DNA of 56,779 nt from Clostridiaceae bacterium. GTDB lineage: Bacteria; Bacillota; Clostridia; Clostridiales; Clostridiaceae. A program made the position numbers and the translations under genes. How positions within the stretch are numbered: the stretch's first letter is position 1; every line of letters starts with the position of its first letter. The notes beneath the pieces are model-generated. The model was not told the DNA's origin. It worked only from the letters and a program-made list of their open reading frames with translations, and made no database searches. Where the stretch lies: positions 1-56,779 of the forward strand of contig JAQXTC010000252.1 of NCBI GenBank assembly GCA_029219285.1, written 5' to 3'. Of the stretch, positions 36,031 to 44,718 are shown piece after piece.

Positions 36031-36076
36031 AAAAAAGTGAGGAATGTAGTTTTTTGCATTCCTCACTTTTTTATTA
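36031..36076. terminator. Bidirectional terminator
   Basis: A perfect 16-bp stem (36031-36046 with 36057-36072) with A-run and T-run flanks, placed between converging genes ending at 36020 and 36088. Confidence 0.9.
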
Positions 36077-36087
36077 AAGATATAATA

Positions 36088-36855
36088 TTATGTGATTAAA
36101 CTAAAAGAATCTAACACAGTACCTTTTGTGCTAATGGCAGATATATGAATGTTATCTTTATTAATATCAATAATTAGAAAGTGAAATTTATCAATAGGAG
36201 GTATGACTACGTTCTTTTTGTCTTTATATTTATTTCGTAGTTTTTCTCCACCACCCCCTGTAATTATTTGAATTATATTAGAAGTGCCAATTATTCTCCT
36301 GGAATAGTTATGTTCATGACCAGAAATTATTAAGTTAATATGATTTTTTTCAACAATATCAATGAAAGCGTCTCTACAATCTGGGTATAAATCAAGGCAG
36401 TGGCCAAGGTGTGCTCCAGTTGGAAAGGCTGGTGAATGAACAAAAACTATTTTATTTTTAATGTTTATAGAAGATATTTTATCAAACCAAGATAATTGAG
36501 AATTAGTTATTTTATGAATTTCATTAGGATGAAAAGAATTAAGCATAATAAGGCGAGTATCTTCAAAATCGATATAATATGCTGTTTTATTGTATTTAGG
36601 AAGATAATTTGTGGCAGTAAAATTATTATATACTTCTTGAAAAATTAATTCATATTCATCAGTTTCAGGTGTAATGTTAACTTCATGATTCCCGATAATA
36701 GGAAAGATATCTACATTTGGATAATAACTATTTATTATACTTTTAAAATTATATAGTTGTTTTTTTAATATTTCTTTATCTTTGCTTCCAGCGATACTAT
36801 CTCCACATACAACTATAAATTGAATTTTAGGACTTATGATACAGCTTTTATACAA
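36088..36855 (-). pseudogene. Metallophosphoesterase lacking its N-terminal metal motif
   Basis: About 255 codons of a calcineurin-like phosphoesterase: VVCGDS, GNHEVN, VFVHSPAFPTGAHLGHCLDL and SGHEHNYSRRI are clear metal and catalytic motifs. Intact relatives have an additional 40-60 residues in front with the first metal motif and a separate GD motif; here the frame begins inside them. The only start codon is TTG 36855, without a ribosome binding site. Upstream, the same frame runs back without a stop into the C-terminal end of the degenerate kinase, so a deletion seems to have fused the two genes and removed the start of this one. Probably inactive. Confidence 0.7.
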
Positions 36856-37368
36856 TATATCTTTTAATTTTTTTAAATAGTCAAGAAACTGATTTTTATA
36901 CCCTAGTTTATTTAGTCCATCTATTATTAAAAATGGATAGGTATATTCTTTTTTTCATAGCGCGAGCAGTATCAATTACTTTAAATGTATTGGATTTAGT
37001 TATATAAATATGAAATAATGCTGAATCTAATCTTTTAAAACCTACTGATTTCATAGCAAAGTATATATTTAGAATGTTTTGACATATAAATTGTGATAAT
37101 AAGTTTTCTTTTAAATATTTATTTAAAGAAATACCTTCTACATATTCTCTCACTATATATTTTTCACCAAAAGAATAGAGTTTGGTGAAGTAAGGATTTT
37201 TTCACACATAATAAGAGTGGTCAACTCATCTATAAAATCCTCTCTTTTTTTAAAAACTTTAATACATTTAGTAGAATCTATTTTATAGACAGTGCCTTGA
37301 TAGCCATGTCCTAAGGATTTAAGTTCCTTTAAATTATAACCTCCATAAGTTTTTATATTAATCACCAT
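36856..37368 (-). pseudogene. Second protein kinase-like gene with two frameshifts
   Basis: From ATG 37368 the minus strand reads INIKTYGGYNLKELKSLGHG and YQGTVYKIDSTKCIKVFKK, a kinase glycine loop and lysine. The frame is lost near 37170 in a T4 tract (five T would restore it) and continues as FGEKYIVREYVEGISLNKYL. RLDSALFHIYIT and VIDTARAMK stand where the HRD and DFG motifs belong, so it would be an atypical or pseudo-kinase even when intact. A second shift occurs in an A7 run near 36950; six or nine A would restore YPFLIIDGLNKLGYKNQFLD. It then runs in frame into the phosphoesterase. Homopolymer sites make sequencing error possible. Confidence 0.7.
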
Positions 37369-37463
37369 CTTGTCTTAGTATTAATATAGCGTATGATTTT
37401 TGGAAAAAATATGTTATTATTGAGGAGAAAATATTAATTAGTTAAAGGAGATGAGCAAACAAA

Positions 37464-38624
37464 ATGAAAAAGGATGAGAGAAAGAAGTCAGTAGGAAGTA
37501 TTATTGCATTTCTTTCCTTTATTTTATTAGGTGGAGCTTGTGGCTTTTTATCAGGAATAATATTAAATAAAGGTAATAATCAGAGTGATGACATAGTTAT
37601 GAATTTAATTAATCTTATAATAGCTATAACTATACTTTATCTGGCAGCATTTTTACAAATAATAATACACGAAGGTGGACATTTAATATTTGGACTAATT
37701 AGTGGGTATAAATTTCTATCTTTTAGAATTGGTAGTTTTATGTTGGTTAGAAAGAAAAATAAATTGCAATTAAAGAGATTTTCTCTTATGGGTACAGGAG
37801 GCCAGTGTTTAATGGATCCACCTGAAGAGAAGGAGGGATCGTTTCCTTATATGTTATATAATTTAGGTGGTATATTAAATAACTTCATTTTTTCTGTAAT
37901 AGCTATAATTTTTGCATTACTACTTAATGATTTCTACTATTTTTCAACTTTTTTAGTTGCTTTCTCGCTTATTGGAGTAGCTTTTACACTTATGAATGGA
38001 ATACCTTTGCATGTGGGTCCAATTGATAATGATGGATATAATGCATTAAATTTGGGGAGAAACAATGAAGCGAGAAAATGCTTTTGGATTCAAATGAAAA
38101 TAAATGCATTAATTAGTAATGGGATTAGACTTAAAGAAATTTCAGATGATTTATTTGTAATACCTAAGGCTGAAAATATGAATAACGGTTTATGTGCTGC
38201 TCAAAGAGCAATGGTATGTAGTCGTGCTATGGATAAGATGGATTTTGAGAAGGCGGTAGAGATAGGACAAGCTATAATTAATGATCCAGGTGAAATTATA
38301 CCTATACACAAGTGGATGGTTATTTCAGATATGATTTATTGTGAACTTATTGGTGAAAATAGAAAAGAAAAAATAGCTGAGCTTTACAATTCAAAGGGCA
38401 TGAAGAAATTTTTTAGAAGTTTTAAAAATTATCCTGCAGTTATTCGTATGAAGTATGCTTATGAACTTTTAAATAATAATGATTTGGATAAGGCGGAGAT
38501 ACTATTAAAACATTTTAATAAGATTTCAAAAACTTATCCTCATGAGTGTGAAATTGAAGGAGAAAGAGAATTAATAGAATATGCTAGAGAAATATATAAT
38601 AAGAAAGAGGTAACTTCAGTTTAG
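37464..38624 (+). CDS. M50 family site-2-type metalloprotease
   Basis: 386 residues with membrane segments near 12-35, 50-80 and 140-180. The zinc motif HEGGH is at residues 69-73 within a hydrophobic helix and the second metal residue D190 is in GPIDNDGYNALN. The last 190 residues are soluble and helical with repeated short helices, possibly TPR-like. Such proteases cut membrane-anchored anti-sigma factors, SpoIVF-like targets or signal peptides; no such partner is encoded nearby. AAAGGAG precedes the ATG. It is transcribed away from the broken kinase. Confidence 0.85.
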   Translation: MKKDERKKSVGSIIAFLSFILLGGACGFLSGIILNKGNNQSDDIVMNLINLIIAITILYLAAFLQIIIHEGGHLIFGLISGYKFLSFRIGSFMLVRKKNKLQLKRFSLMGTGGQCLMDPPEEKEGSFPYMLYNLGGILNNFIFSVIAIIFALLLNDFYYFSTFLVAFSLIGVAFTLMNGIPLHVGPIDNDGYNALNLGRNNEARKCFWIQMKINALISNGIRLKEISDDLFVIPKAENMNNGLCAAQRAMVCSRAMDKMDFEKAVEIGQAIINDPGEIIPIHKWMVISDMIYCELIGENRKEKIAELYNSKGMKKFFRSFKNYPAVIRMKYAYELLNNNDLDKAEILLKHFNKISKTYPHECEIEGERELIEYAREIYNKKEVTSV

Positions 38625-38682
38625 AAGATAATTGTTTTAGGGTATAATATAAATGAATTAGAATTTAAGGGGTATTGCTATT

Positions 38683-39114
38683 ATGAGTAAAGAGGAATTT
38701 ATTAAGGCTTTGAAAAAACATAAAGAAGTAGTATGCTTATGCGAGTTTGGAAGTTATGGAACTGAATATTGGAATGAAGGTAGAAGTGATATTGATTTAC
38801 TTGTAGTAGTAGGGCCTAAAGTTGCTTTATTAGATACATTTGATTTAGAAGATCATATATTAGAAATAGCAAGAAGATTCTATGAATATGATAACATTCA
38901 TCTATCTTTTGTATTATTTAAAGATTTTGTCAATAAATATGCAAGGTTAGCTGTTGATAGTGACATTAAATATATTATAAATGAAGCAAGATGGTATGAT
39001 TTTAATCACTATGTTTTAAAGGCAGCAAGAAATAATGAAAGATTAGAAAAAACATTAAAACTTGATGAGCAATATTGTTATTTTGGGAGGATTGTAGATG
39101 AGTCCTTATTATAA
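38683..39114 (+). CDS. MNT-type nucleotidyltransferase antitoxin (MntA-like)
   Basis: 143 residues of a minimal nucleotidyltransferase: GSYGTEYWNEGRSDIDLLVV gives the GSx(n)DxD motif (G23, S24, D36, D38). It is paired with an overlapping HEPN gene, the classic MNT/HEPN arrangement in which the transferase AMPylates and silences the HEPN RNase. AAGGGG precedes the ATG. TATAAT at 38643-38648 may be the -10. Confidence 0.85.
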   Translation: MSKEEFIKALKKHKEVVCLCEFGSYGTEYWNEGRSDIDLLVVVGPKVALLDTFDLEDHILEIARRFYEYDNIHLSFVLFKDFVNKYARLAVDSDIKYIINEARWYDFNHYVLKAARNNERLEKTLKLDEQYCYFGRIVDESLL

Positions 39115-39553
39115 ATATAAAAAAGAAAAGTTTATGGACAAATATAAGTGTGCATATGATAATTTAGAAAATCTTAAAGAAGCTATAAATGAGTATAAAA
39201 ATAACAAAAGCAAAATAATAAGACGAGCTATGTTTGCATTTTTTCAAGATTTTTCAGAGTATATAGTAGATATGTGTGAAAGTTATATAATAGTCAATGA
39301 TGGAAAGCTTAAGAGTACAACATCCTCTGTGCAACTTATAGAAAAGGCTAGCGAAATGGGTTTTTTTGATGAAACATTAAAAGGATATTTAGTTATAGTA
39401 GTTAAGCTTAGAAATAGATATACACATGATTATTATATAAGAGAAGATAGTGAAAATTTAATAGAAGATTTTTGTTTTCAAAAACTTGCTTGCTTACAAA
39501 TTTTTCTGGAAGAAAGTAAAGATAAGGTTATTTTAAAATATAAAGATAAATAA
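39098..39553 (+). CDS. HepT-like HEPN ribonuclease toxin
   Basis: 151 residues, all-helical in character, with the HEPN active motif Rx4HxY as RNRYTHDY (R105, H110, Y112). GGGAGG precedes ATG 39098, inside the end of the MNT gene, with a 17-base overlap. In known systems this Tyr is the site of AMPylation by the partner. Together they form a type VII toxin-antitoxin module. Confidence 0.85.
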   Translation: MSPYYKYKKEKFMDKYKCAYDNLENLKEAINEYKNNKSKIIRRAMFAFFQDFSEYIVDMCESYIIVNDGKLKSTTSSVQLIEKASEMGFFDETLKGYLVIVVKLRNRYTHDYYIREDSENLIEDFCFQKLACLQIFLEESKDKVILKYKDK

Positions 39554-39580
39554 AATATGTTTAGTCCTAGGAATAAATGA

Positions 39581-39829
39581 AATATTTCTGGGGCTTTTTT
39601 TGTATCAGTTTCTTCAGTAATAGCTGCTTTTGTTTTCAATGGAGTTACATCTTCAGGGTCTAGTTTAATTGTTAGTGTTTTAAAGAATTCTGGAATAAGC
39701 ATTGTAACAGCAGTATTTTCAACACAAATATTCACAGATTTACTAGATAAATTCATATGCTTTGGAGTAGTTTTTATAATAGTGAAAAGAATGTCATTTA
39801 TTTTTTGTAAGAATGAAATGCAAAATTGA
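39581..39829 (+). pseudogene. C-terminal remnant of an ECF transporter S component
   Basis: An open frame of 82 codons without a start (an in-frame TGA precedes it directly) reads SVSSVIAAFVFNGVTSSGSS followed by LIVSVLKNSGISIVTAVFST and QIFTDLLDKFICFGVVFII. This GVTGSGSSLI... SQFxSDLLDK pattern belongs to the last two helices of clostridial ECF substrate-binding components. The rest of the gene is absent, so it is a fossil left beside the toxin-antitoxin pair. Confidence 0.65.
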
Positions 39830-39945
39830 TAGAATAATAAAAAATATATACTTATATAAAAAAAATAATAAAAATAAAAAGAAAATGTTCTTTTCCTTAA
39901 AAAAACAATGTATAATTATTAAAAAATATGAAAGAGGTAGGGAAT

Positions 39946-41916
39946 GTGAGAAAAAACAAAAGCTTAAAGGTAGTTTTATTTTGTATTATATTTTTTGTGT
40001 CTATTATTCCTGTAATAACATTAGGAAGTATGTCATTATTGAATAATAGAAAGAATATAAATATTAACTACAAAGATAATGGTAAGTTACTGTTAGATAC
40101 TGCTGACAGTATGATTAAATCTAATATAGAAGACTATAAGAATATAATTGATACGTTAATTAGTGAATCAGATTTTTCGGATTTTGATAAATTAACTGAA
40201 GATATGAAATTGTTAGCATCTACTGATAAAAGTATTCTTAATTTTTATTATGCAGAAGATTCTACTGGGAATTCTATTCAATCATTAGATCAAGAACTTC
40301 CAGAAGGTTATAATTCAAAATTAAGACCTTGGTATTTGACAGCAATTAATAGTAGTAATATTAATATAGAAAATCCATATGTTGATGAAGTAACTGGTAA
40401 ATATGTAATTACACTTTCAAAAGCCGTTAAAAACAATGATTCCATTATTGGTGTTGTAGGGATAGATATTGAATTAACTGAGCTTGCAAATCAATTATCT
40501 AACTTAAAATATGGATTAACTGGGGAAGTAATGATTACTTCATTAGATGGGATGGTTGTTTCAAATACTGATATTAATAAAATTGGTGGACAAGAACCGG
40601 TTGAATATAGTGTATGGAATGATATTATAGCTAATAGTAATGGAAATATTAAATTTGAATATAATTCAACTAAATATGAAGGATTTTATAGTACATCAGA
40701 AGAAGTTGGATGGAAGATTATTTTAAAGACCACAGTTACTGAACTTAGAAAAAGTGAAAAAAATCAAATAATAATGACATTAGTAGTTATGTTAATAGTA
40801 ATTATTATTTCTTTATTTGTTTCATTGAAAGCATCAAATACTCTAGTTAAATTATTTAATATCATAATTGAAAGATTAAAAAAGGCATCTGAAGGAGAAT
40901 TTAAGGAAAATATCGTTATAGAAACATCAATAAAAGAGTTTATTTCCTTAGATGAAAGTCTAAATGTAATGATTGATAAAATTAGATTATTAATGCAAGA
41001 GGTATCAGAATCAGCTACTGTGGTAAATGAAATTGCTGATGAATCATTAGATAATAGTAATGAAATTAAAAGATCTATAGAACAAGTTGGTAAAACTATG
41101 GAAGAAATATCAGCAGGAACAATGGAATCTGCTAATGGATTAGAATTAATAGCTAGTGATATGAACTCTTTATCTAGCGCAATGATTAGTATGAAAGATG
41201 AAACATATAATATAAATACTATGGCATTAAATGCAAATGAATTAAGTGAAAGAGGAATTGAAATAGTTAAAGTGGTAATGGATAAATCATCAGAAACTAA
41301 GATAAGCACTCAAGAAGTTACAAAGGTGGTAGTTGAAGTATCTAATAGCATTGAAAAAATCGAAAATATAAATAAAACTATTAGTTCAATAACAGAACAA
41401 ACTAATCTTTTAGCTTTAAATGCAGCAATTGAAGCAGCAAGAGCTGGAGAAGCTGGTAGAGGATTTGCTGTAGTATCAGATTCAATAAGAAAATTAGCAG
41501 AAGAAACAGCTGTTTCTGCTAAACAAATAGATGAAATAATTTATGCCATAAATACAAAATCTAAGGAAGCAGTAGAAAAAGTTAATCTAACTACAGAGGC
41601 AGTAAATCATCAAGAAGAAGTTGTGAAGGAATCAGAAGAAGTATTTACAGAGATAGTTAAGTCTATTGGTTCGTTGAATCAAAAGGTGAATAATATAACA
41701 TTGACTATAGATAATATTAATAATATGAAGGATAATGTTGTTTCTCAAGTTGAGAATCTTTCTGCTTTATTAGAACAAACAGCTGCAGGTTCGGAAGAAA
41801 TAACAGCTTCAGTACAAGAAGTAAACGCATCAACTGAGAAATTTGTATTAGGATTTAATAATTTAATAGATAAGTCAATGGATTTAAAAGAACAACTTTC
41901 AGTATTTAAATTTTAA
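39946..41916 (+). CDS. Methyl-accepting chemotaxis protein with dCache sensor
   Basis: 656 residues from GTG 39946, which has GAGGTAGGG at good spacing; the in-frame ATG at 39928 has none. A membrane helix near 8-28 is followed by a dCache sensor ([35 protein letters not shown] and VVGIDIEL are typical), a second helix near 278-298, HAMP, and the signalling domain with [20 protein letters not shown] and [17 protein letters not shown]. Many dCache sensors bind amino acids. It stands alone between the transporter remnant and glycerate kinase. TATAAT at 39911-39916 may be its -10. Confidence 0.93.
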   Translation: MRKNKSLKVVLFCIIFFVSIIPVITLGSMSLLNNRKNININYKDNGKLLLDTADSMIKSNIEDYKNIIDTLISESDFSDFDKLTEDMKLLASTDKSILNFYYAEDSTGNSIQSLDQELPEGYNSKLRPWYLTAINSSNINIENPYVDEVTGKYVITLSKAVKNNDSIIGVVGIDIELTELANQLSNLKYGLTGEVMITSLDGMVVSNTDINKIGGQEPVEYSVWNDIIANSNGNIKFEYNSTKYEGFYSTSEEVGWKIILKTTVTELRKSEKNQIIMTLVVMLIVIIISLFVSLKASNTLVKLFNIIIERLKKASEGEFKENIVIETSIKEFISLDESLNVMIDKIRLLMQEVSESATVVNEIADESLDNSNEIKRSIEQVGKTMEEISAGTMESANGLELIASDMNSLSSAMISMKDETYNINTMALNANELSERGIEIVKVVMDKSSETKISTQEVTKVVVEVSNSIEKIENINKTISSITEQTNLLALNAAIEAARAGEAGRGFAVVSDSIRKLAEETAVSAKQIDEIIYAINTKSKEAVEKVNLTTEAVNHQEEVVKESEEVFTEIVKSIGSLNQKVNNITLTIDNINNMKDNVVSQVENLSALLEQTAAGSEEITASVQEVNASTEKFVLGFNNLIDKSMDLKEQLSVFKF

Positions 41917-41925
41917 ACAGTATAA

Positions 41926-41960
41926 AATAACTTTTGCATATTGTAAAAGTTATTTTTTTT
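41926..41960 (+). terminator. Terminator after the second chemoreceptor
   Basis: AATAACTTTT (41926-41935) pairs with AAAAGTTATT (41945-41954), followed by T. Confidence 0.85.
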
Positions 41961-42019
41961 ATCAAAATGAAGAATATAATATAAATGGGATTAATTTGTA
42001 TAAAAGGAGAAAAGGTAAT

Positions 42020-43141
42020 ATGAGATTTATATTAGTACCAGATTCATTTAAAGAAAGTATGACTTCTTTTGAATGTTGTATAGCAATGGAAAAAGGAATA
42101 AAAAATGTGATTAAGGATGCAGAATGTATAAAAGTTCCTATGGCAGATGGTGGGGAAGGAACTGTAGAGGCTTTAGTAAGTGCTACAGATGGAAAATTCG
42201 TTGAAGTTGATGTGAAAAATCCATTGATGAAATCTATAAAAGCTAAATATGGTATATTAGGTGATGGAAAGACTGCTGTAATTGAAATGGCAAAAGCAAG
42301 TGGTATAGAACTTATAAAAAGAGAAGAGAGAAATCCATATATTACAACTACATATGGAACTGGTGAATTAATAAGAGATGCTGTAAATAGAGGGATGAAA
42401 CACATTTTAATTGGTATTGGAGGAAGTGCAACCAATGATGGTGGAGCTGGAATGCTTCAAGCCCTTGGGGTTAAACTTCTTGATAAAAATCGAAATGAAA
42501 TTCCATTGGGAGGCGAAGGTCTTAGTAAGATTGAAACAATTGATAAAGGCAATTTAGATGAATTTTTAAATGATGTGACTATAGAAGTTGCATGTGATGT
42601 GAAAAATCCATTTATAGGACCAACTGGAGCATCCCATATTTTTGGACCACAAAAAGGAGCAACTCCAGAAATGGTAGAAGTTTTAGATAATAATTTAAAA
42701 CATTTTGCTGAGAAAATAAAAGAGTTCTATGGCAAAGATATTTCAAAGGTAGAAGGAAGTGGGGCAGCAGGTGGACTTGGAGGAGCATTACTTGCTTTTT
42801 TTAATGCTAATTTGAAATCTGGAATAGATCTTGTGATTAAGTATACTAACCTTGAGGAGAAAATTAAAGGAAGTGATTATGTATTTACTGGAGAAGGGGC
42901 TATTGATGGTCAGACTATTTTTGGTAAGACTCCAGTTGGAGTATCAAAAATAGCAAAGAAGTACAATGTTCCAGTTATAGCTTTTGCAGGGAAAGTTGAT
43001 TCACAATCAAATAATTTATACGAAGAAGGAATAAAATCAATTTTTTGTATTATGCAAGGCGTAGAATCATTAGATGATGCACTAAGAAATGGTTCTACTA
43101 ATTTAGAAAGAACAGTAGAAAGTGTAACAAGGTTATTATAG
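42020..43141 (+). CDS. Glycerate kinase, type I
   Basis: 373 residues from ATG 42020, preceded by AAAAGGAG; an in-frame TTG at 41996 is upstream of that site. It has FILVPDSFKESMTSFECC, PMADGGEGTVEALV, IGGSATNDGGAGMLQALG and YVFTGEGAIDGQT, all conserved in GarK/GlxK-type kinases. It phosphorylates D-glycerate to a phosphoglycerate, feeding glycolysis. Monocistronic in appearance. Confidence 0.93.
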   Translation: MRFILVPDSFKESMTSFECCIAMEKGIKNVIKDAECIKVPMADGGEGTVEALVSATDGKFVEVDVKNPLMKSIKAKYGILGDGKTAVIEMAKASGIELIKREERNPYITTTYGTGELIRDAVNRGMKHILIGIGGSATNDGGAGMLQALGVKLLDKNRNEIPLGGEGLSKIETIDKGNLDEFLNDVTIEVACDVKNPFIGPTGASHIFGPQKGATPEMVEVLDNNLKHFAEKIKEFYGKDISKVEGSGAAGGLGGALLAFFNANLKSGIDLVIKYTNLEEKIKGSDYVFTGEGAIDGQTIFGKTPVGVSKIAKKYNVPVIAFAGKVDSQSNNLYEEGIKSIFCIMQGVESLDDALRNGSTNLERTVESVTRLL

Positions 43142-43273
43142 AAATTCTTTATTAAAATTTAAAAAAGTTATGTATGTAATATCTCGCCTTTTTTTTGTGA
43201 CCTTATTGATAAAGTATGCATATTATAATTGTAAGGCTTATTGATGTTATAAGCTAAGAAGAGGGTGTGATTT

Positions 43274-43633
43274 ATGAAAGCATCAAATTATTATAATCAA
43301 GGATATAATTGTGCTGAGTCTATTATAAAGAAATATAATGAAGAATTTAATGATAACATTCCATTGGCTATAGGAAGTGGTATGGGAGCTGGTTCATGTA
43401 GTGGTAGTATGTGTGGGGCAATTAATGGCTCAATTATTGTTATTGGATATTTATATGGCAGAATAGATAACAATGAAAGCAACAAGGCGAATAAATATGT
43501 TAGACAATTAATGGCGGCTGTTAAAGAAAAGTATTCTACAGAGCTTTGTAGAGAGTTAAAAGCACAGAAAATAAGTTGCCAGGAAATGATTGATTTTTCA
43601 TATGAGATATTAAAAGATATATTAAACAAATAA
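43274..43633 (+). CDS. C_GCAxxG_C_C family protein
   Basis: 119 residues with the family pattern of spaced cysteines: NCAESI near the start, GSGMGAGSCSGSMCGAINGS in the middle and CRELKAQKISCQEMI at the end. The family is thought to bind a redox cofactor or metal through these cysteines, but no reaction is established. GAGGGTGTG precedes the ATG. The next gene encodes a transporter but has its own start region. Confidence 0.88.
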   Translation: MKASNYYNQGYNCAESIIKKYNEEFNDNIPLAIGSGMGAGSCSGSMCGAINGSIIVIGYLYGRIDNNESNKANKYVRQLMAAVKEKYSTELCRELKAQKISCQEMIDFSYEILKDILNK

Positions 43634-43679
43634 ACTGATACATTAATCTGTAATAGATATGAGATATAGTGTATAATAA

Positions 43680-43712
43680 AAACTGTTTCGCAAAATGTGA
43701 AATGGTTTTTTT
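43680..43712 (+). terminator. Terminator between the C_GCAxxG_C_C gene and the AEC transporter
   Basis: A 10-bp stem including two G-U pairs (43680-43689 with 43699-43708) and T run. TATAAT at 43672-43677 lies immediately before it. Confidence 0.65.
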
Positions 43713-43740
43713 ATTTATAGATAAAATTGGAGGGAGATTA

Positions 43741-44646
43741 TTGAATTATACAATCATAAACCAAATTTTAATCTTAATGTTGATGATGGTGATTGGCATA
43801 ACATTAAGAAAGAAGAACATAATAACTGATGAAGTTAACAAGGGATTATCTAATATTTTATTATGCGCTACATTACCTTGTCTTATAGTTAATTCTTTTA
43901 ATATTGATTTTTCCATGGAGATGTTTAAAAATGCTGTTACTATTTTAATATGTTCAATTTGTATACATATTTTATTAATTATTTTCAGTAATATATTTTA
44001 TTTTAGAATGACTAAGGATAAAAAAAGTATATATAAGTTTGCTACTGTTTTTTCAAATTGCGGATTTATTGGCTACCCAATAGTTCAAGGGATTTTTGGA
44101 GATATAGGAGTATTCTATACATCTATTTATACAATACCTTTCAATATTTTTATGTGGTCTTACGGAGTAATGCTTTTTACTGGAGAGAAGGATTTGAAAA
44201 CAATAAAGAAAAATCTTGTAAATATGCCAACTTTATCAATAGTTGTAGGTATAATAGTATTTATTTTTTCTATAAACATCCCACCATTTATTTTAAGTAC
44301 TCTACAGGGAGTTGGAAGTATGACAACACCTCTTTCAATGTTTATCATTGGTTCTATGCTTGCAAATGTTGAGATAAAAAAAGTATTTAAAGGTTTTGAA
44401 ATCTATTATATGAGTTTCATTAAACTTATTTTAGCACCAATTTTTATAGCATTTATTTTAAAACTATTTGATATTAATCAAGTTATACTTCAAGTATGTG
44501 TAATAATGGTTGCAATGCCTACAGCAACATTAATAGGGGTACTTGCAGAAAAATATGATATTAATAAAGAAGCTGCATCGAAATCAGCCTTTTTTACAAC
44601 GGTCTTATCACTTCTTACAATCCCACTAATTATGGCAATAGTCTGA
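43741..44646 (+). CDS. AEC family transporter (auxin efflux carrier type)
   Basis: 301 residues from TTG 43741 with GGAGGGAG just upstream; an ATG at 43669 is in frame but lies ahead of a terminator hairpin. About ten hydrophobic segments in two halves; the AEC features VIGITLRKKNIIT, CATLPCLIVNSF, FSNCGFIGYPIVQGIFG and TPLSMFIIGSMLA are visible. Related proteins export or import malate and other organic anions. Substrate unknown. Confidence 0.88.
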   Translation: MNYTIINQILILMLMMVIGITLRKKNIITDEVNKGLSNILLCATLPCLIVNSFNIDFSMEMFKNAVTILICSICIHILLIIFSNIFYFRMTKDKKSIYKFATVFSNCGFIGYPIVQGIFGDIGVFYTSIYTIPFNIFMWSYGVMLFTGEKDLKTIKKNLVNMPTLSIVVGIIVFIFSINIPPFILSTLQGVGSMTTPLSMFIIGSMLANVEIKKVFKGFEIYYMSFIKLILAPIFIAFILKLFDINQVILQVCVIMVAMPTATLIGVLAEKYDINKEAASKSAFFTTVLSLLTIPLIMAIV

Positions 44647-44677
44647 AAAATATTAATTGTTAGAGTATATATAATTA

Positions 44678-44718
44678 AAAAGTACAGGCTGGTTTTAAAT
44701 ATTCCAGCCTGTACTTTT
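44678..44718. terminator. Bidirectional terminator between converging genes
   Basis: A perfect 15-bp stem (44678-44692 with 44704-44718), with A/T flanks on both sides. It overlaps the stop of the minus-strand methylase gene. Confidence 0.88.

Noticed and set aside
35848..36099. Plus-strand frame rich in Met and Ile
   Set aside because: It is the shifted reading of the GAT/TAT triplets that encode the Asp/Tyr tail, has no ribosome binding site and no protein-like composition.
36855..36855. TTG as a real start of the phosphoesterase
   Set aside because: No ribosome binding site precedes it and the frame runs back into the kinase remnant; the family's N-terminal metal motif is missing.
36940..37180. 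Programmed frameshifting in the second kinase gene
   Set aside because: Two separate shifts at different homopolymers, a missing HRD motif and a fused, truncated neighbour point to decay or sequence errors, not regulated recoding.
39478..39756. Minus-strand frame over the toxin gene end
   Set aside because: The plus strand here carries a clear ECF S-component remnant with conserved residues; the minus frame has no ribosome binding site and is its shadow.
39813..40046. Lysine-rich plus-strand frame overlapping the second chemoreceptor start
   Set aside because: Low-complexity AT-rich sequence overlapping a certain gene in another frame, without ribosome binding site.
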